A stretch of 64,000 nt of DNA, taken from NCBI GenBank assembly GCA_933228895.1, contig OW121853.1:5338494-5402493 (forward strand), in the 5' to 3' direction. The position numbers and the translations under genes are program-made. The DNA comes from Platycnemis pennipes (Eukaryota > Arthropoda > Insecta > Odonata > Platycnemididae). The notes under the pieces are model-generated. The model was not told the DNA's origin and did not search any database. It worked only from the letters and a program-made list of their open reading frames with translations. This document shows, piece after piece, positions 57,555 to 64,000 of this stretch (the stretch's first letter is position 1; each line of letters starts with the position of its first letter).

Positions 57555-58303
57555 AGAAAGGAATCCTATTTTCTCTCCGAGCGATAGTGGCGACGCTCCA
57601 TTTGTTGGGAAACTTTTTTCCATACCCCATTCCAAACTCCCATAGTAAATACAAGGAATGCGCTATTATATTTGCTTGTGCCGCGGTCTGACAATGCTCC
57701 ATTTCCCCCCGTTCGACGGCCTTGCTTTCGAGGGACTGGCAGGCATCCTGCGCCCCGCAGTTAGGCAACACAGCATTGGTCGAAATTATTAACGTGCTCA
57801 AATAATTATGTTTCTACGAATTTCGGATCATAGGAAATACAAAAAAAATTGAAACTTCTTAATATGTCTTTAGTCTTTCGACTCGGGACAAATTGTAGGA
57901 CTAGATAATGTTTAAATATTTTCGTTAATTAACAACTAAATATGTTCTATAAATATGCGTTTGCACTTATATGTATCTATATTCATTCTTGCAACTTTTG
58001 ATGAAAGTTGAATGCTGTAGATATAGTAGTTTTCCCTAGAATGAGGGGCAAAGTTCATCAAGTTAATTATTTCATTGTCGTGCATAATTTTAAATTTGTC
58101 ATTGATTAAAAACAATAACTGAAATTTTAATAAAATTACCGTTTAAATGATGTATGTCAAATTGCATTAGCATTAACACATATCCAAATATAAATTTTCT
58201 AAGTGCAGGGACACATCATGATCGTCAAAATGCATTTTGACGACGACAGTAGACACATACGCTCATCCATTGTTTGGTTCGGTCGCTCGCAGTCGCAAAG
58301 CTC
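57555..58303. other. Gene-free stretch
   Basis: No recognised feature. Confidence 0.5.
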
Positions 58304-58479
58304 ATTGGGTGGATTGCAAGAACGAGGTTTAAACCGCGGTTTAGACGGTGGCTAGGGAAAATGGCCGAAACCGCGGTTTTTTGCTTGCATGAACGAGTTT
58401 TACGTCAGACGCCGTCTAAACCGCGGTTCAAAAGCCGCCAATTCCCGAACCTCCTGCTGTGTAGGTTTAAACCGCGGTC

Positions 58480-58659
58480 TGCGTTCGCGAGAGACACCAA
58501 ACACGGCCGGCCGGCACTTTTTGACGTTCGCGAGGCGGAGGAAATAGAAGAAATTACAGATATTGAGGATGCTGACGTTCCACCGATAAAGATAAACAGA
58601 TTAATTAGGGACCGAAGTGATCTATTTTTATCATACATCGATTCAGAGTTTCAACAGAG
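58480..58659 (+). pseudogene. Harbinger transposase, N-terminal exon only
   Basis: Reads VREAEEIEEITDIEDADVPP, then INRLIRDRSDLFLSYIDSEF and QQR, and meets a donor AG|GTAAAG after 58659. 'RDRSD.F..Y.D.EF..RFR' is the usual start of Harbinger transposases before the DDE domain, which is absent here. Confidence 0.6.
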
Positions 58660-59597
58660 GTAAAGATTTAGGGGAGAGCGGGGTTAAACCGTACAGCGGG
58701 GCTAAACCGTACACCCAAGTAAAGAAGTAACTCATCAGCTATTGGGAGAAACGAACTATCATATCAGACTTTCGACGGACCGCTGGGGATTCCAAGTGCC
58801 ACCAATTATTCAATTGCTTATGTAATTAAGGTCTTTCGTCACTGCAAGTTTTGTTTTAAGACGTTAGGGGATCAGATTGGTGTTCATGAATCAACGGCTT
58901 TTAGGTGCTTAATGAATGTACGCGAAGCTCATTGTGCTCGTTGGACCTAAATACTACCAAATTCCCCTTAATTGCCGCAGAATTACATGATGTGATAGCT
59001 GGATTTTCTCTCTTATCAGGGTGGGCATGAATTACATTTTAAATGTGAAGTAACGTTAAGAAAAAATAACGATAAATAGGTTGCGTTTGTACAGTTGATT
59101 GATGATTAAAAATCGTGCTCCAAATATAGTGAAATTACTCATTCTTAGCTGTTAACCTATGGGGAAAACCTCTAAATATTTTCGCTAGTGCTTTTCGGAA
59201 AATGCATGGAGTTAACACAGAACTAATCGATTTATTAGATACATAATTTTATTAGGAACAACTTCCCTGACATTGATTCTCTAGACTACACGCATATTAA
59301 AATTTCCTGCCCAGACATACGTCAATATAAAGGGATATTATTCAATCTGCGTACAAATAATAGGTTGAAAATAGGGTTATTTATTCATTTTTTTGGCGTT
59401 TAATGTTCACTCGACACATACATAATCACAAGACGTACAATCAAAAAATATAACTACAAAAATAAGGAATAAACTGGTTACAGCCACAAAAATAATAACT
59501 TAACTGCCTTGATAATTAAGTCACTTCACAAACAAATTCTTCGCTTCTTTTAAAAAGTTTTCTTTCCTTGCATAAAAGTCCAGTTCATTGAAATGCA

Positions 59598-59813
59598 TTA
59601 CACTTTTGGGTTGTTGGCATTATACTTTCCACAAATATCTTTCAATTCCTCCTTTTCCCTACCCAACGTGGTCGCGTAATACGCCTTACTCTCTAGTATT
59701 ACATACTCTGATATAATAGAAATCAGGAGCAGCTTCTCTTCCAGCAAAAAGTTTTCGTTTCGTCCACTGCACATTTTCACTAGATACTCACACGCATCCA
59801 AACTGAAGTTCAC
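59598..59813 (-). pseudogene. Harbinger Myb/SANT-like DNA-binding protein fragment
   Basis: MNFSLDACEYLVKMCSGRNE, then EEKLLLISIISEYVILESKA and KEELKDICGKYNANNPKV. The 'EE..LL..I..Y..ILE.K......K...L..I...YN' pattern is the Myb/SANT-like domain of the second Harbinger protein. Only the first ~70 residues are present, with a stop after NNPKV (perhaps an intron border). Confidence 0.6.
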
Positions 59814-60051
59814 GGTGTTTATTTACGTCGCTAAGGAGCATACAATTGCTTTTCGGGAAACAAATGACAGTAGTCAGCGTTGCCACATAATCAACAACGA
59901 CAGGCCGCGGTTTTCATAGACCGCGACGAAACCTTGTTTATGCAAGCGGAAGGAAGATCGTGTCCAGGCCGCGGCTCATGAAGACGCCGTCTAAACCACG
60001 GTTTGAGCCTCGTTCTTGCAATCCACCCATTGTCTATCTTGGTAGCGGGAA

Positions 60052-60780
60052 CTAGGCTTGTGCGATGACCGATTGTCGGTGAAAACATTTCATCGAAATG
60101 CTTCGATGACGATGGCTGTCATCGATCATCGAATAGAATGTACACGATGATCGATGAATGTCGATGATCGATGAATGTCGATGGTCGATGAATTACGATG
60201 ATCGATGACTATCGACGATCGATGACCTTCGATGATCGGTGCAGATGCCTCGGTTGGCAGTTTGGTGTGGCTATTAAGTGAAGATTGAATCGGGTCAAAC
60301 GTAATTGAGAAGGACAAGGCCTATTTATTAGGGGGCGAAACAAGCACCAAGTTTCAAATTAAGCGACAACTCTTTGTTGTGGTTTTAATACAATTCTCAT
60401 ATCTGCATTTTCATCGGTGAGTACAAGTCGGTCGACCAACACAACGTTTCCTGCATCGCTGAAGAACCACTCTGATGACGTTGAAGTGGCAGGACTACAG
60501 AGGTATTTCCTCGCGTACTTCTGAAGGCGGGGATACGCATCTTCCTTCCTGTCCCTATACCAATGTAGGACGTCCGAAGATTTGGATCAAGCCGGGACCT
60601 CCTCGTACTGGTGGAGCTCCTTTCTGGAAGAGGTCGTCAGCAGAGGTAGTCTTGTCAGCAGCACATCACGACTCATCGACATCAATGATTCGCATCAACT
60701 CATCGGCATCGATGATTCTCATCGACTCATCGCAGTCGTCGATGAGAATCGCATGACGATGAATGTCATCGACCAAAGAA
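60052..60780 (-). mobile_element. hAT remnant with transposase C-terminus
   Basis: The left border CTAGGCTTGTGCGATGACCG resembles a hAT end, followed by a tract of TCGATGATCGATGA words (60060-60250). A second block of the same words lies at 60665-60775. Between them is the end of a minus-strand transposase (separate entry). No right terminus or target duplication was found. Confidence 0.65.
60359..60640 (-). pseudogene. hAT transposase, dimerisation domain
   Basis: Reads DVLHWYRDRKEDAYPRLQKY, then ARKYLCSPATSTSSEWFFSD and AGNVVLVDRLVLTDENADM, to a stop at 60361-60359. 'W.......P.L...A..YL..PATS..SER.FS.AGN' is the C-terminal hAT dimerisation motif (here SEW replaces SER). The catalytic N-terminal part is missing. 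Confidence 0.85.
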
Positions 60781-60849
60781 GGACCAAAAGACGGCTCTTT
60801 GCAATGCCCCAACTATCCAGCTATCGTGGTGCGGAGGGAGAGGAATTAT

Positions 60850-61890
60850 AGGCTGCTGAAACAAGCCAAAGCAGGCGTGGTTTTTATCCTCAATTTCCAT
60901 CTCATTCGGTGTCCCATTCATTCACTCGAGAAACCAGGGAAATCACCTCTCTGTGAACAAGCCTTCTTCTGAAATGACTCTAGGAATGACTCCAGATCTT
61001 CTTTCATTACTTCACTGGTGATAATATGCTATCACAAAGACTCATTAGGTCTTCAGACTCCTTTGGGTATTGTGACAGATATTAAGAGGTTCTGTTTCAT
61101 TCCAAGAGGAACTAAGGATAAGAGAGGTGTGCATTGGCTACAATAAGCACTAATTGTAAGATGAAATAGTGTCATGTGATCCTCAAAAGATGCACTCAGT
61201 ATAATAGGGCAAGTCGGTTTTGGCCAACTTAGGAGGGAGAGCAAATCGAGGCGTTTAAACTTTGATAGGGAGAAGGTCAAATCAGTAATGCTGCTCAAAG
61301 GCATCGATGATATTTACTAAAATGTCCTTCCAAATTCCTGACCTTAATGACTCTCCCTTCCCCCTCTTTGCCCACCTACCATCCACTTAACTCCCAGTTA
61401 CACGTCTGCAAAATTCAACTTTAAGTCCTTCCACACATTCCCACTTCCCCTTCCTCCCCCCTTAAAGGGTATATACATCTTAACATGACTACCAGACGCA
61501 AACACTTGAAAATGGCATCAAGTGTTGAAACACATTACCTTATAGGTACTAAATAAAGCTCTGAATAAACACGACAGGTTTTCTCCTTTTCCATTGTCAG
61601 ATATGTTCCATGTCATCTTACTAGAAACTGTCAATTTTATTTTTTAACCAGTTCATTCGAATTCACCACTCTTTCTCTAACTGGGCCGTAGTTTTCCTTC
61701 CAAATCTTGAGTCTCTCTTAATACTGCTTGAATAACACCCACCCTCAGCTTCATACATTACAACTGGTTTCATCAGAGGTTTAGAGATTATCAATTTAAC
61801 TCTCCTTTACAGAAGAGTTGATTTGAGGAGATGTTCATTGTAAATTAGGATTTGTTACCTTGCATGGCCCTTTGGTTGATCTCTTTACAA
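60850..61890. other. Gene-free stretch, possible Penelope-like 3' end
   Basis: Bases 61480-61560 (GGCATCAAGTGTTGAAACAC followed by an AATAAA-like run) have the form of a Penelope-like 3' region. No coding remnant accompanies it. Nothing else recognised. Confidence 0.3.
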
Positions 61891-62089
61891 ATCATCATCG
61901 TAAGTAATCAATCCTCGGATTGGTTTGACGCAGCTCTCCACTGAGTCCTACGGCTAATCTCTTCATATTTACTCATTTCTTCTCTTTCACATCCTTTATC
62001 ACTTGTTCCATGTATCTTGCATGAGGCCTTCCTTGGCCATTCTTCCCTTCCCCTTGTCCCTCGACGATTGTCTTCATCAGGCCATCATG
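61891..62089 (-). mobile_element. RTE-type 3' end, severely truncated
   Basis: Minus strand reads HDGLMKTIVEGQGEGKNGQG and RPHARYMEQVIKDVKEKK, then a stop-containing 3' tail ending CGATGATGAT. Nearly the same residues occur at 28190-28300 in the copy nested in the CR1-like element. 5' truncation at 62089. Confidence 0.8.
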
Positions 62090-62097
62090 TAAGCAAG

Positions 62098-62598
62098 AGC
62101 TGTTAACTACTAACTTGATTTTGTTAAATATAAATAAAGTAAATGAAATTAAACAACCCCATTTCTCAGTTTTACTTTGAATAAGGATTCTATTTCGTTT
62201 AATCAATGTACACAAATAATAATATAAGGTTTCTATTATTATCGTTTATAATGAAATAGACAAATCATGTTGTCATAATTTAACATGAATCTCACGTATG
62301 TAAATTACCTGACATCCTCAAACTGATAATTACCAATTGATAAGTTTAGTAGCTCTCAGAGCTTCATATTATAAATGCCAAAGTTTCATTTTATAAATGC
62401 CAAATCAGGTTCTACAGTAATTTTGTTAGAAAGAGTTTTTAACCACTAACTTGATTTTGTTAAATATAAATAAAGTTCTTTAACAACCCCACTTCTCTGT
62501 TTTACTTTGAATAAGGATTCTATTTGGTTTAACCAATGTATATAAATAATAATATACGGTTTCTATTATTATTGTTTATAATGAAATAGACAAATTTT
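62098..62598. repeat. Local tandem duplication, ~170-bp units about 340 bp apart
   Basis: ACTAACTTGATTTTGTTAAA through TTTATAATGAAATAGACAAA occurs at about 62108-62266 and again at about 62446-62598, with small differences and a 10-bp deletion in the second copy. No coding. Confidence 0.8.
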
Positions 62599-63170
62599 GG
62601 GTCTCATTAATTTCACTACAGAGACTTTACTGTGCATGCATATATTAATATAAAATGGGTTAAGTGGGATCCTTGTAGGTATCATGATATAATGTGTTAA
62701 ATTATTCACCATCCTCTCAGAACAAGACGTAATGAATTATATTTTCCTCATGAAGGATTCTCTATTTGAAATTTCTCCAAACCTATGATTCTTTCTTTTC
62801 CAACAAAAATAACTATAATCGAATCAATAATTCACAGCAAAAATATTAGCTCCACGATGATACATTGAAACCAACATAGTTTTAAAAAATAGTTTTAATC
62901 TGCATAAAATTTACAATAATATGGATATAATACAAATGATCGAAATAATTTTGACAGATATGAAAGATGTTCTATGCACAGTGACAAATTTGTAGTACAT
63001 AATATAATGTAATAAATAAATATTAAGTAAAATTGACATCACAGATAATTGTGATGGACAATAATCACAGCCTCAAGGAGTAAGAATGACCTTTAGAAAC
63101 ATAAATTCCCCAGAATATGCAGTAATGCACAGATGAAGAAAAATGAATGATGATCACAGAAGAGAGAATT

Positions 63171-63226
63171 TCAATTAACTCTATCAGGCTTGGCTCGGTG
63201 GAAGTTGTCAATATTCACATTTCCTT
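63171..63226 (-). CDS. Doubtful terminal exon of a gene to the right
   Basis: A long pyrimidine tract (CCCCCTCACCCCCTCTCTCC) and CACAG| precede a frame GNVNIDNFHRAKPDRVN and a TGA at 63173-63171. The acceptor is unusually good and the frame ends naturally, but it is short and I recognise no family. The rest of 62599-64000 shows no supported feature; an open frame at 63710-63976 (plus) is unidentified. Confidence 0.2.
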
Positions 63227-64000
63227 CTGTGGGAGAGAGGGGGTGAGGGGGGCAACAGGCAGTGTGACGTGTGTCCACAAAAACAAGAGAGTCATGTGAC
63301 TGAGAGAGGATGAAGAGGAGCAGGCTGAATATGCCAGAGGGGAGGATTTTGCGGGCCACGGTCATCACAGTGACAGATACCATTCCCATCACCAGAATGC
63401 ACACTCACGCTTCCAATACTTCCAGTGCATCTAATTTCTCACCAGCAGTAAATCATTCATGAATCTTAGGTTGGGTTTCATTCATTACATCAGGAAGAAA
63501 TAAACACTTCCTCTACAGCAAAAAAATCGGCTTTTGGCTGAAATGCACAACCTGCGTCCACTGTTCCTGACTGCCAACAAGATACTAAAGACAAGTACAG
63601 GAGTTCCATCACAGATTCAATAGGGAACATTATCATCCCTTCGCATCTTGGAAATGAAAACCTTGTAGGCACGTGTCCACTGCTTCAAGCAACTGGTGCC
63701 AATCCAAGGATGAAGTCAAGAGAGCCGATATTTTTTATAAAGAGGTTTGAATTGCAAGACAGCATGCTGGGCACTGATCGATCGCAGTGCACCCACCCTC
63801 TCACGGAGGCAAACAGAAGAACACTCCCACACTGCACTTCCAACCATTTCCCTCGCACAACATCCTCAAACGGAGCAGAGCCTAAAACGGCCAGCACTGC
63901 CCAGCATCACAATGAAATCAAGATAGTGGAACAGCAATCCTTTGATGACTCCAGTGCTCAAATCCCACCAACTTAACTATCATTCATAAATTCAAGCATC

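Larger units (their letters stand above)
58307..60028. mobile_element. 1.7-kb PIF/Harbinger element, internally deleted
   Basis: Ends GGGTGGATTGCAAGAACGAG at left and the same inverted at right (more than 20 bp). Flanked by ATT on both sides (58304-58306, 60029-60031). Subterminal repeats of AAACCGCGGTTT-type palindromes occur at both ends. It carries a plus-strand transposase first exon and, convergent, a minus-strand Myb/SANT-like frame: the two-gene layout of PIF/Harbinger. The catalytic domain of the transposase is missing from the ~940 bp between them. Confidence 0.8.

Noticed and set aside
1..64000. CRISPR arrays, bacterial operons, phage or plasmid genes
   Set aside because: Spliced genes, SINEs and eukaryotic TEs throughout; no direct-repeat/spacer arrays or ribosome-binding-site-led gene strings.

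Overview
This is arthropod (probably insect) nuclear DNA: AT-rich, with GT-AG introns and almost no unique coding sequence. It holds one recognisable host gene and many transposable elements (TEs), several nested inside one another. Assignments were made by eye from translated motifs and repeat geometry. No alignment or database search was run, and the species cannot be named.

Host gene. A golgin-84 (GOLGA5) orthologue lies on the minus strand from its start codon at 39120 to an exon ending at 6079. Ten exons total 1,653 nt (551 codons). All nine splice junctions between them keep the reading frame. The order is an N-terminal segment starting MSWLSGLAGKAEDLL, a DDELMKFLNS motif, a long coiled coil, and the C-terminal signature RIGIFLRRYPLAR. 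The last exon seen stops in the middle of the membrane anchor, so the terminal exon and 3' UTR must lie left of the window. About 31 kb of intron carries most of the repeats.

Layout from left to right. 1-6078: region downstream of the last visible exon, with a 533-bp inverted-repeat element, a 2.85-kb element with ~640-bp terminal inverted repeats (TIRs), and a separate foldback. 6079-39120: golgin-84. Its introns hold a Penelope-like element split by a piggyBac-type element that carries an RTE-type fragment; a head-to-head tRNA-SINE palindrome; a 5.8-kb element with a Tnp2-like transposase and palindromic subterminal arrays; a 5S-rRNA-derived sequence; a 4.2-kb hAT-type element with an exact 8-bp target duplication, containing a CR1-like element split by an RTE-type element; and a rearranged Penelope-like fragment. 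39121-40743: upstream region. 40744-46088: a nearly full-length but mutated LOA/I-type non-LTR retrotransposon with gag (DUF4780-like), endonuclease, reverse transcriptase and RNase H. 46089-64000: AT-rich sequence with three PIF/Harbinger-like elements, another 533-bp element, a hAT transposase 3' remnant, an RTE 3' end, a local tandem duplication, and a doubtful terminal exon near 63.2 kb.

No operon-like or defence system is present. The least familiar items are the long-TIR element at 2377-5226, the Tnp2-like element with its CAGCTG-type subterminal arrays, and a recurring design in which hAT-like ends are filled with a short palindromic word that differs from copy to copy.
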